Part shown: positions 7,719 through 14,678 of the stretch, in pieces
How the letters are laid out: each line of letters starts with the position of its first letter
How positions within the stretch are numbered: the first letter of the stretch is position 1
Assembly: GCA_045659745.1 (NCBI GenBank)
Contig: JAZRCL010000043.1
Location: 1 to 15,187, forward strand
DNA length: 15,187 nt
Direction: 5' to 3'
From: SVTX01 sp045659745
GTDB lineage: Bacteria > Bacillota > Clostridia > Oscillospirales > CAG-272
Notes under the pieces: model-generated
What the model was told of the DNA's origin: nothing
Database searches by the model: none
The model's input: only the letters and a program-made list of their open reading frames with translations
Program-made: the position numbers and the translations under genes

Positions 7719-8432
7719 ATGGGATTTGGAATACTGTTTTTAGGATACTGTATCGCGGCCATATTTTCAATGCTTGGAACGTATAGCTTTATCGGAATGC
7801 TTATCGGATACGTTATGATGTTCTGGGCACTGTCCGAGCTTCGCAAATATTGTCCTACGTTCCTTTATGCTATAATTGCTTGCGTGCTTATGATATTCTG
7901 CTCGTTCTTTGAGAGCTTTGCGGGTATCGACACACTTATCGGTCTCGGAATGCTTGCAAATATACAGTGGCTTAAAGATACGTTTGAGATAATTGAATTT
8001 GCCATCGAGCTTATATTCAATCTCGCGCTTCTGTACGGCATAGCAGACCTTGCGCGCCGCGTTGATTTTGCCGATATACGCGTAAAGGCCTTTAGAAATA
8101 TGATCTTCGTAGGCATTTATAATCTGTTTCAGCTATTTTTATTCCTGCCGTTTGATTTCATTCAGAACGATCTGAGCTTCCTTTATTCGCTCCTTGTTAT
8201 ACTTATGCTGGTATATACCGCACTTAACCTTGCGCTGATATTCAAGTGCTACGCGTTTATATGCCCGCAGGGAGACGAGGAAATGAACAGAAAGCCCTCG
8301 CGATTTGAGTTTATAAACAAGATAAATGCCAGAAACGACGCAAAAGAGCAGGAGACCCTCGATTATTACAACAAAAAGATCGAGGATATGAAAAACAGAA
8401 AGCACAATAAGAAAAAACACAAGAAAAAATAA
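7719..8432 (+). CDS. multi-pass membrane protein of unknown function, downstream of secA
   Basis: 237 residues; family not recognised. Predicted membrane segments lie at about 3-22, 23-40, 47-66, 90-111, 127-146 and 153-177. A polar cytosolic-looking tail of about 58 residues follows and ends in a very basic run, NRKHNKKKHKKK (226-237), which could contact RNA or acidic lipid head groups. The ATG at 7719 has AAAGGA upstream and lies 11 bp after the secA stop, so translational coupling is likely. The segment SFIGMLIGYVMMFWALSEL (23-41), followed by RKYCPTF, resembles segments of the next protein (PDLFGCVLMYFALTKL and PDFVGAAVILFGACSLRKFSPRW). The two genes therefore appear related, with this one carrying one repeat unit and the next carrying two. 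Confidence 0.8.
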   Translation: MGFGILFLGYCIAAIFSMLGTYSFIGMLIGYVMMFWALSELRKYCPTFLYAIIACVLMIFCSFFESFAGIDTLIGLGMLANIQWLKDTFEIIEFAIELIFNLALLYGIADLARRVDFADIRVKAFRNMIFVGIYNLFQLFLFLPFDFIQNDLSFLYSLLVILMLVYTALNLALIFKCYAFICPQGDEEMNRKPSRFEFINKINARNDAKEQETLDYYNKKIEDMKNRKHNKKKHKKK

Positions 8433-8450
8433 TCGAAAGGAGGCAAAATT

Positions 8451-9791
8451 ATGAATACCAAGCAAAAGAGAATGGGCTTTTCACTTATGATTGCATCATT
8501 TTTCTTCTTATTTAATCCCGAATTTGCGGCTATTGACCCGATACCCGATCTTTTTGGCTGCGTGCTTATGTATTTTGCCTTGACTAAGCTTTCGGATATC
8601 AACGTTCATTTTGAAGAGGCAAGAGTAAAATTCAAGCGCGCTATATACGTTGGAATTGCCGAGCTTGTGGCATTAGCGATACTTTTCGGACTTGTAATTG
8701 AGTCCGAGCGAAGCATAACCCTTCTGATAATGACGTTTGTTTTCGGTATAGCCGATATTATTGTCCTTCTCCCCGCATTCAAGGAGCTTTACGAGGGATT
8801 TGCCAATCTCGGTATGCTTTGTGACGGCTCTGCGATGTTCAAAAACAAAAAAGGGAAAGAAAACCGCACCGAGTCCGTACTGCTCATCACGAGAATTTTC
8901 GTGATTTCAAAGGCAGCACTCGCGTGTTTGCCCGAATTCACGTCTCTCATAAACAACTCCGAATACAGATTCGTTGGAATTTTAAGAGTATTTGCCGTAA
9001 TAATTTCCTTAGTGATAGGCATCATTTGGTTCATTAAGAGCATAAGCTACATAACCGCAATAAAGAAGGACAAGTCATTTATTGACAACATATCAAAAAA
9101 ATACACAGTATTGCGAGAGACCCGTCCGCTTCTGTTTGTAAAAAGACGCCTTATCTTCGGAATAGGGATAATTTGCATGGGACTCGCGCTATCAATCGAT
9201 TTATACGGCGATTATTTCAACTTTTTACCCGACTTTGTAGGTGCCGCAGTAATACTTTTCGGCGCGTGCAGTCTTCGTAAATTCTCGCCACGATGGAAGC
9301 TGGTTTCGGCGCTGTCCGTGATTTACGGTTTTATATCCGCGGCATCGTGGACACTGTCGTTGAGATTCTTCAATGAATATTATCCCCAGGCGGCGCAAAA
9401 GATCACCGATGCGTACAATAAGTTTCAAGCTATGTTTTATGCAGATATAGCAGACGCGGTATTTTTTGTAATACTTGTAATATCCTGTGTGCTGTTATTT
9501 GCAGACGTAGCAAAAACACATGCCGCACCTAAGGACAAAGATGTGCTTTGCAAGGGAGATCTCTTCTTTGAGGAGCTTAAAAAATCCAAAATTATTCTTA
9601 TTTTACTCGCAATTTTGAGTAGCGCAGTCACAATTTATTACGTATACTTCCTGACAAGCTATTCTAACGCGTGGTATATCAGAATGTCCTTTGTATTTAC
9701 CTTTGTATGCGACATCGCGTTTGCAGCATACGCAATTTGGTTTGGAAACACACTCAAAAAAGAAATATCTTCAAGATATTCTCTTGCGTGA
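8451..9791 (+). CDS. multi-pass membrane protein with internal duplication, unknown function
   Basis: 446 residues; family not recognised. Start: ATG with a strong AAAGGAGG, 18 bp after the previous gene. Roughly ten hydrophobic segments fall into two halves offset by about 230 residues. A first unit IPDLFGCVLMYFALTKL (31-47) matches LPDFVGAAVILFGACSL (259-275). A middle segment with a D-hydrophobic run (about 88-112 against 331-353) and a third block (about 143-206 against 377-440) also correspond in order. The loops between them carry charged stretches (for example KNKKGKENR, 131-139). The repeated P-D-h-h-G at a helix start, with a helix ending in (A/C)-L-x-x-L, is the clearest shared mark. 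There is no signal peptide, catalytic motif or transporter signature that I recognise. It is probably the last gene of the secA transcript. Confidence 0.8.
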   Translation: MNTKQKRMGFSLMIASFFFLFNPEFAAIDPIPDLFGCVLMYFALTKLSDINVHFEEARVKFKRAIYVGIAELVALAILFGLVIESERSITLLIMTFVFGIADIIVLLPAFKELYEGFANLGMLCDGSAMFKNKKGKENRTESVLLITRIFVISKAALACLPEFTSLINNSEYRFVGILRVFAVIISLVIGIIWFIKSISYITAIKKDKSFIDNISKKYTVLRETRPLLFVKRRLIFGIGIICMGLALSIDLYGDYFNFLPDFVGAAVILFGACSLRKFSPRWKLVSALSVIYGFISAASWTLSLRFFNEYYPQAAQKITDAYNKFQAMFYADIADAVFFVILVISCVLLFADVAKTHAAPKDKDVLCKGDLFFEELKKSKIILILLAILSSAVTIYYVYFLTSYSNAWYIRMSFVFTFVCDIAFAAYAIWFGNTLKKEISSRYSLA

Positions 9792-9820
9792 ATAAACTGT
9801 AGAAATTCCGATAAAAATAT

Positions 9821-9844
9821 ATTTGCCCAACAGAGCAAATTTTG
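9821..9844 (+). terminator. weak hairpin after the secA-membrane protein cluster
   Basis: ATTTGC (9821-9826) can pair with GCAAAT (9835-9840) around an 8-base loop, followed by TTTG. The stem is short and the U-tract poor, so it may not terminate transcription. Confidence 0.25.
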
Positions 9845-9861
9845 AAAGGAATTTTTAAGTT

Positions 9862-10026
9862 ATGAACAACCAGAACAATTTCCAGAACAACCAGAATCAG
9901 AACAAGAACAATCAGAATCAGAACAAGAATCAGAACAACAACCAGAACAAGAACAATTCTCAGAACAACTCTCAGAATAATTCTCAGAACAGAAATCAGA
10001 ATAACAGCCAGAACAAGAACTACTGA
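9862..10026 (+). CDS. 54-residue asparagine/glutamine-rich low-complexity protein
   Basis: ATG at 9862 with GAAAGGA (9844-9850) upstream, ending in tandem stops (TGA, then TAA). The product is 54 residues, of which I count 29 Asn, 13 Gln, 4 Lys, 4 Ser and one each of Met, Phe, Arg and Tyr, so about 78% is Asn+Gln. It is built of short NQN / KNNQ / NSQN units, and the DNA is correspondingly a loose repeat of CAGAAC and AACAA. It has no hydrophobic core, Cys or signal peptide, so it should be disordered or prion-like. Small Asn-rich proteins are sometimes seen in spore-forming Clostridia, and gamma-type small acid-soluble spore proteins (SspE) are also Q/N-rich, but there is no alignable homology and that link is speculation. 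It lies alone between a membrane protein gene and pcrA. Confidence 0.6.
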   Translation: MNNQNNFQNNQNQNKNNQNQNKNQNNNQNKNNSQNNSQNNSQNRNQNNSQNKNY

Positions 10027-10030
10027 TAAT

Positions 10031-10065
10031 AAAAAAATGGGTTGTTGCACAAGCAACAACCCATT
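10031..10065 (-). terminator. strong hairpin with U-tract on the minus strand
   Basis: A perfect 13 bp stem (10036-10048 with 10053-10065, core GGGTTGTTGC) around an ACAA loop. The A-tract 10031-10037 gives a run of U's only for leftward transcripts; the rightward 3' flank is ACCGAGC. It therefore looks like a minus-strand intrinsic terminator, although no minus-strand gene lies immediately to the right. For rightward transcripts it may act as an mRNA stabilising stem 18 bases before pcrA. Confidence 0.6.
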
Positions 10066-10083
10066 ACCGAGCAGGTTACATAT

Positions 10084-12492
10084 ATGAACAGAGACGAAAA
10101 ATACCTTACACTGAAGCGCGCATTATTTGACAAATGCTATTCAAATCTTAACCCGGAGCAGAGGAGAGCCGTTTACACGGTAAACAATCCTCTGCTTGTT
10201 CTTGCGGGCGCAGGAAGCGGAAAAACCACCGTTCTCGTACGCAGAATAGTGTTTATAATCAAATACGGCGACGCTTATTTTAATAACTTCATACCCGATT
10301 TTGTTGACGATACGTACATAAAAGAGATGGAGGCGGCACTGTCCTCTGATGGCACGACTCTTGCCGAATCAATGCTGCCCGACTTTGCGCACAATCCCTG
10401 TCCGCCATATCGCGTGCTTGCAATAACCTTTACAAACAAGGCGGCAAACGAGATAAAGGCAAGACTTTCGCAGGCGTTTGACAACGACGAGTCTTATGCA
10501 AACGACATCTGGGCGGGAACGTTCCACTCAATATGTATGAGAATATTGCGTGTAAACTTCGACAGACTCGGCTATAAGCCGCAGTTCTCAATTTACGATG
10601 CCGACGATACAAAAAAAGCGGTAGCGTCCGCTATGAAAAATTGTAATATCGACGAAAAGAGCTTCCCGCTGAAGAGCGTTATCGCGGAGATAGGAAGGGC
10701 AAAGGACAACCTTATGACCCCCGAGATGTACGCGCTTGAAAATGACGGGGATTTCAGAAAGTCCAAGATTGCGCGTATATATAGCGCATATCAAAAGCAG
10801 CTCAAGGAATCAAACGCGATGGACTTTGACGATATAATTATGAATACAGTCACGCTTCTGCGCGAAAATGACGATATCCGCGACTATTACAGCCGCAAAT
10901 TCAAGTACGTCTGCATAGACGAGTATCAGGACACAAACCACGCGCAGTTCGTGCTTACGTCAATGCTCGCGAGCGGCTTCAGAAATATAATGGTAGTCGG
11001 CGATGACGACCAGTCTATATATAAATTCCGCGGCGCAACTATTACCAATATTCTTGAATTTGACAAGACATATTCCGATGCCACGGTAATCAAGCTCGAG
11101 CAAAACTACCGTTCAACCTCAACCATTCTTGATGCGGCAAACGCAGTCATCGCGAACAACTCGGGACGAAAGGGAAAAGAGCTCTGGACAAAGGGCGAGG
11201 CAGGCAAAAAAATAACCCTGCGCAAGCTCGAGGACCAAAACTCCGAGGCGAGAACCATAGTTGAAACCATATATAAAGCAGTGCGAGACGGCAGAAGCTA
11301 CAAGGATTTCGCCGTGCTTTACAGAACAAACGCACAGTCAAGCGGAATCGAACGCGCGCTTGCAAAGAGTGCCATTCCGTACAGAATGCTCGGTGGCACG
11401 AGATTCTCGGACAGAAAAGAAATACGCGACGTTGTCGCATACCTTCAGCTCATACAAAACCACAGCGACAGAGAAAGACTTCTCCGCATAATCAACGAGC
11501 CTCGCCGTAAGATTGGAAATATCACGCTTGACGCGGTAAGCAGAATAGCATTTGAGAATAACTGCAGCATGTTCGAGATCATTGAGAACGCGAGCAAATA
11601 TACAGCGCTCTCAAGAAGCTACGTACAGCTCGAAGGCTTCGCCGCGCTTATAAACAAGCTCACAGAGATGGCAGAGACCTTGTCATTGCCCGATCTTTTT
11701 GACGCGGTGCTTGAGCTTAGCGGATACAGACAGATGCTTGTGGACGCAGGCGAGGAGGAAAAGGACAGACTTGACAACCTTGACGAATTCAAATCAAGTA
11801 TTATAGAATACGTGACAGGCACGGACAACCCAACCCTTATGGGATTCCTTGAGGAGAACGCGCTCGTCGCAGACGTTGACAGATACGACGACACCGCCGA
11901 CGCGGTAGTCCTTATGACCATACATAGCGCAAAGGGACTTGAATTTCCCATTGTCATTCTGCCCGGTATGGAGGACGGAATCTTCCCGGGAATGCAGAAT
12001 ATCGTGGGCTCATCCGAGGATATGGAGGAGGAGCGCCGTCTGGCGTACGTCGCTTTGACTCGCGCCAAAGAGCAGATATACATATTCCACACGGGAACAC
12101 GTCTGCTTTACGGTCAGACTCAGCACAATCCCATCTCGCGCTTTGTCTCGGAGATCCCCGAAAAACTTATAGAGAAAAAGGGATACGAGAGCTACTACAC
12201 ACCGCCCACGCAAAGCGCAAAGGTGTATTATCAGGATACCTCCTACAGTATAAAACAGCCTGCCTACAAGAGTGAACCAATCTCAATAGGCAAGCCGTAT
12301 AACACACCGCGCAAGAGCGCATCGGGAGAGCTTTTCTGTGCAGGTGACAGAGTTCGTCACATGACCTTTGGCGATGGTGAGATAATCTCCGTCAAGCCCA
12401 TGGGAGCTGACACACTCTACGAGGTCGTCTTTGACAACGTAGGCACGAAAAAGCTTATGGCGACGTATGCGAAGCTCAAAAAAATCAACTAA
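10084..12492 (+). CDS. pcrA: ATP-dependent DNA helicase PcrA (UvrD/Rep family)
   Basis: 802 residues. PcrA is the essential superfamily 1A 3'-5' helicase of Gram-positive bacteria, acting in nucleotide excision repair, plasmid rolling-circle replication and removal of RecA or stalled RNA polymerase. Visible motifs are Walker A AGAGSGKTT (41-49), ITFTNKAA, motif II DEYQDTN (279-285), VVGDDDQSIYKFRGA, LEQNYRS, TIHSAKGLEFPIV, and motif VI VALTRAKEQIY (656-666). A C-terminal Tudor-like domain (GDRVRH from about 754 to the end) matches the PcrA RNA-polymerase-binding region. Compared with the usual short link, about 45 extra residues lie between motif I and ITFTNKAA. The ATG at 10084 was chosen over an in-frame TTG at 10042 that lies inside a hairpin; the ribosome binding site (AGGT) is weak. 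No consensus promoter is visible just upstream. The stop codon overlaps that of the next, convergent gene. Confidence 0.95.
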   Translation: MNRDEKYLTLKRALFDKCYSNLNPEQRRAVYTVNNPLLVLAGAGSGKTTVLVRRIVFIIKYGDAYFNNFIPDFVDDTYIKEMEAALSSDGTTLAESMLPDFAHNPCPPYRVLAITFTNKAANEIKARLSQAFDNDESYANDIWAGTFHSICMRILRVNFDRLGYKPQFSIYDADDTKKAVASAMKNCNIDEKSFPLKSVIAEIGRAKDNLMTPEMYALENDGDFRKSKIARIYSAYQKQLKESNAMDFDDIIMNTVTLLRENDDIRDYYSRKFKYVCIDEYQDTNHAQFVLTSMLASGFRNIMVVGDDDQSIYKFRGATITNILEFDKTYSDATVIKLEQNYRSTSTILDAANAVIANNSGRKGKELWTKGEAGKKITLRKLEDQNSEARTIVETIYKAVRDGRSYKDFAVLYRTNAQSSGIERALAKSAIPYRMLGGTRFSDRKEIRDVVAYLQLIQNHSDRERLLRIINEPRRKIGNITLDAVSRIAFENNCSMFEIIENASKYTALSRSYVQLEGFAALINKLTEMAETLSLPDLFDAVLELSGYRQMLVDAGEEEKDRLDNLDEFKSSIIEYVTGTDNPTLMGFLEENALVADVDRYDDTADAVVLMTIHSAKGLEFPIVILPGMEDGIFPGMQNIVGSSEDMEEERRLAYVALTRAKEQIYIFHTGTRLLYGQTQHNPISRFVSEIPEKLIEKKGYESYYTPPTQSAKVYYQDTSYSIKQPAYKSEPISIGKPYNTPRKSASGELFCAGDRVRHMTFGDGEIISVKPMGADTLYEVVFDNVGTKKLMATYAKLKKIN

Positions 12493-13481
12493 AACACAGT
12501 TTCTATAAGTTTACTACAACTCCTCGGAGAGTATCTCCAAGAGTCAATATGCAGGGTTTTTGTGGGGTCTACAAAGTAATTGAGCTTTGTATTTGCGACC
12601 TCGCCCTTATAGGAATCGATAAGAACCAGCTTTATTTTCATACGGTCGGGAATAATACTCTTTATGTAAACGGCGGCAAGCTGTCCGCTGTATATATGCT
12701 TTCCCGATATATCTGTTCCCGACGGTCTTGTACGGCTGTCGGGAATTATTATATCCTCGCGAAGCTCGGCAAGTCCCGCAAGGTTGGGTGTCAGCTCCAC
12801 AAATACTCCGTAGTCCTCAACACTGCGAATAATTCCCGCAACAGTCTGTCCCGCAGAGAACAAAGCCGCGTTTTCATCCCACGTGCCGAGCAGCTCGCGC
12901 ATTGTCACGAATATTCTGCCGCTCACCTCGTCAATAGACTTTATAACGACGTGTATGTTCTGCCCGCAGAAAAGTCTGTCGGACGGGTGGGATATACGCG
13001 AGACGGATATACAGTCAACAGACAAAAGGGAAATAATGCCGCAGCCTATATCCACGAACGCGCCAAATGACTCAAGGTGCGTCACGCGTGCGGGAATAAT
13101 ATCTCCGGGGATAAGGTCGTAGATGTAGCTTCGCATACACTCTATCTGCGCCTGACGGCGAGAAAGAGTGGCGTATACACGGCCTCCGTTTTCGTATATC
13201 TCCATTATCTTGAACGCGACGGGCTTGCCAACTCGCGTAATAATTGCAATATCCTTTATTTTTTCGCCCTCGCGGCAATATGCGACCTCTTCTTTTGGAA
13301 TTATTCCGATTATGCCGTGCAGATCAACATGCAGATTCATCTGACTGTCGCAAAGCAAAGCGACGGATTCAAGTATTATACCTTGCGACATGGCTCTCTC
13401 AAGCCCCTGACGGCTTGATATTAGCTCACGGTTTTGAACACTTCCCGATATAAGACCCTCGGGCATATATAAATTCGTCAT
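12489..13481 (-). CDS. S1 RNA-binding domain protein (RpsA-like, short)
   Basis: 330 residues from the ATG at 13481, which has GGAGG six bases upstream; an ATG eight codons earlier lacks one. Two clear S1 (OB-fold) domains lie at about 125-195 (PGDIIPARVTHLESFGAFVDI ... GRIFVTMRELLGTW) and about 209-287 (AGQTVAGIIRSVEDYGVFVEL ... IKLVLI). A degenerate S1-like unit precedes them at about 30-110 (HGIIGIIPKEEV, RVYATLSRRQA). Such proteins bind single-stranded RNA. Short multi-S1 proteins of Clostridia are often labelled ribosomal protein S1 homologues, but S1 of Gram-positives is variable and not always ribosomal. There is no IspH or cytidylate kinase fusion. A monocistronic gene, convergent with pcrA and sharing a 4 bp overlap at the stop codons, with no terminator between them. 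The promoter is not clear. Confidence 0.8.
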   Translation of the reverse strand: MTNLYMPEGLISGSVQNRELISSRQGLERAMSQGIILESVALLCDSQMNLHVDLHGIIGIIPKEEVAYCREGEKIKDIAIITRVGKPVAFKIMEIYENGGRVYATLSRRQAQIECMRSYIYDLIPGDIIPARVTHLESFGAFVDIGCGIISLLSVDCISVSRISHPSDRLFCGQNIHVVIKSIDEVSGRIFVTMRELLGTWDENAALFSAGQTVAGIIRSVEDYGVFVELTPNLAGLAELREDIIIPDSRTRPSGTDISGKHIYSGQLAAVYIKSIIPDRMKIKLVLIDSYKGEVANTKLNYFVDPTKTLHIDSWRYSPRSCSKLIETVF

Positions 13482-13582
13482 TATAAACCTCCGATATTTT
13501 GGCATTAGTAATACTACATACTATTCGCGCAAAATATAAAAAATGCACGAGGGAAAAGGTAAGTTAAATTAAAGAAACGCCG

Positions 13583-13742
13583 AAAAATCGCGAAAATCCG
13601 CCCAAAATCGCTTAAAATCAAAAATTCATAAAAAAATTTTTTCAAACGAAAGATGAGCATTGTATTCAAAAAAGCGAGAAAAAGCGAGAAAACAAGAGCT
13701 TTATAATTGCTAAATCAAAATAATCAAAAAAATTTCAAAAAA
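13583..13742. promoter_or_regulatory. phased A-tracts (predicted curved DNA / UP-element region) upstream of rplM
   Basis: Between the S1-domain gene and the rplM promoter the plus strand carries A-runs centred near 13585, 13595, 13606, 13616, 13633, 13671, 13681, 13691, 13719, 13729 and 13740. Most are about 10 bp apart, in three phased groups. It includes an exact 10 bp tandem repeat AAAGCGAGAA (13671-13690) and A7T6 at 13630-13642. Phased A-tracts are the classic cause of intrinsic DNA curvature, and the last tract ends 4 bp before the -35, where an UP element would bind the alpha subunits of RNA polymerase. No gene is seen in 13482-13746. Confidence 0.6.
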
Positions 13743-13746
13743 GGTA

Positions 13747-13775
13747 TTGACAAATAAAACCCCTTATGATATAAT
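13747..13775 (+). promoter_or_regulatory. consensus promoter of rplM-rpsI
   Basis: A perfect TTGACA (13747-13752), a 17 bp spacer and a perfect TATAAT (13770-13775) preceded by TGA (extended -10). The leader is about 40 nt. It is the strongest promoter by sequence in the window, fitting a ribosomal protein operon. Confidence 0.92.
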
Positions 13776-13824
13776 ATGCAAGGTTAAAAAATCAAGAAAA
13801 AAGCCATTATTGGAGGATAGCAAA

Positions 13825-14253
13825 ATGTCTACATTTATGCAGAAAAAAGAGGCAGTTGTCCGCAAGTGGTACGTTATCGACGCAGCAGGTAAGCCCATGG
13901 GTAGAACCGCTGTTGTTGCAGCAGACCTTCTCCGCGGCAAGAATACGCCCGAATTCACACCCCACGTTGACTGTGGAAACTTTGTAATTATAGTAAACGC
14001 TGACAAGGCAGTTCTTACTGGTAAGAAGCTTGAGCAGAAGTACTACCGCAGACACTCCGGCTACATCGGCGGTCTTAAGAGCATTCAGTACAAGACTCTT
14101 ATGGCAGAGAAGCCTGAGTTCGCTATGGAAGCAGCTGTTAAGGGAATGCTCCCCAAGAACTCTCTCGGTCGCGCTGCAGCTACCAGACTTAAGGTATACG
14201 CAGGCGAGGCTCACAAGCACGAGGCTCAGCAGCCCGAAGCTTACGAGTTTTAA
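13825..14253 (+). CDS. rplM: 50S ribosomal protein L13
   Basis: 142 residues, the normal length. L13 binds 23S rRNA early in large-subunit assembly. Recognisable blocks are RKWYVIDAAGKPMGR near the N-terminus, GNFVIIVNADKAVLTGKK in the middle, YYRRHSGYIGGLK, and AVKGMLPKNSLGR near the C-terminus. The ATG at 13825 has GGAGG 8 bases upstream. An in-frame TTG at 13747 is the -35 hexamer and cannot be the start. It is the first gene of the conserved rplM-rpsI pair. I looked for an L13-type autoregulatory leader structure in the short leader and did not see one. Confidence 0.98.
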   Translation: MSTFMQKKEAVVRKWYVIDAAGKPMGRTAVVAADLLRGKNTPEFTPHVDCGNFVIIVNADKAVLTGKKLEQKYYRRHSGYIGGLKSIQYKTLMAEKPEFAMEAAVKGMLPKNSLGRAAATRLKVYAGEAHKHEAQQPEAYEF

Positions 14254-14276
14254 TTGAAGAAAGGAAGTAAGTGACT

Positions 14277-14678
14277 ATGTATACAAGTGCAAAACCCTAC
14301 TTCTACGGAACAGGTAGAAGAAAGAAGTCTGTTGCCCGCGTAAGAATTTACCCCGGCACAGGTACAATTACCATCAACGGCAGAGACGTAGATGACTACT
14401 TCGGTCTCGAAACTCTCAAGCTCATCATCAACCAGCCCTTCGGCGTAACAGGTACGACAGGTAAGTTCGACATCGTTGCAAACGTAAACGGTGGCGGTAT
14501 TTCCGGTCAGGCAGGCGCAATCCGTCACGGTGTTGCACGTGCACTGCTCGCAGCTGACGAAGCTAACCGCCCCGCACTTAAGGCAGCAGGCTTCCTCACC
14601 AGAGACCCCAGAATGAAGGAAAGAAAGAAGTACGGACTCAAGGGCGCTCGTCGTGCTCCTCAGTTCTCCAAGAGATAA
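14277..14678 (+). CDS. rpsI: 30S ribosomal protein S9
   Basis: 133 residues. S9 sits in the head of the small subunit, and its C-terminal tail reaches the P-site tRNA; the terminal Ser-Lys-Arg is intact. Family marks are YGTGRRKKSVARVR near the start, GGGISGQAGAIRHGVARAL in the middle, and RDPRMKERKKYGLKGARR followed by APQFSKR at the end. The ATG at 14277 was chosen because AAGGAAG (14261-14267) is 9 bases away; a GTG at 14271 is only 3 bases from it. It lies 23 bp after rplM and is cotranscribed. Its 3' end has a second, imperfect copy about 170 bp downstream, see the direct repeat entries. Confidence 0.98.
   Translation: MYTSAKPYFYGTGRRKKSVARVRIYPGTGTITINGRDVDDYFGLETLKLIINQPFGVTGTTGKFDIVANVNGGGISGQAGAIRHGVARALLAADEANRPALKAAGFLTRDPRMKERKKYGLKGARRAPQFSKR
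14657..14678 (+). repeat. direct repeat copy 1: 3' end of rpsI (candidate attachment site)
   Basis: The last codons of rpsI, TCCTC followed by AGTTCTCCAAGAGATAA (14662-14678), recur imperfectly at 14829-14852. Duplication of a gene's 3' end is the usual mark of integration by a tyrosine recombinase. Confidence 0.6.

Noticed and set aside
9868..10020. Repeats of CAGAAC/AACAA considered as a CRISPR or other tandem array
   Set aside because: The units are very short, irregular and without spacers, and they follow codon phase in one open frame, so low-complexity coding explains them.
9754..10059. Minus-strand ORF of 101 codons encoding a strongly hydrophobic, membrane-like Val/Leu/Ile-rich protein
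   Set aside because: It is the antisense image of the Asn/Gln-rich gene: the complements of AAC, AAT and CAG read as Val, Ile and Leu. It starts inside a hairpin with a TTG and has no ribosome binding site.
10042..10083. TTG start for pcrA 14 codons upstream
   Set aside because: It lies within the stem of the hairpin and lacks a ribosome binding site; the family N-terminus fits the ATG at 10084.
13747..13824. Upstream in-frame TTG start giving an L13 with a 26-residue N-terminal extension
   Set aside because: The TTG is the -35 hexamer of the promoter, so it would not be transcribed. The ATG at 13825 has GGAGG and gives the standard L13 length.
13776..13824. L13-type ribosomal protein leader (autoregulatory RNA)
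   Set aside because: The leader is only about 40 nt, A-rich, and forms no clear stem, so it cannot be supported from sequence.
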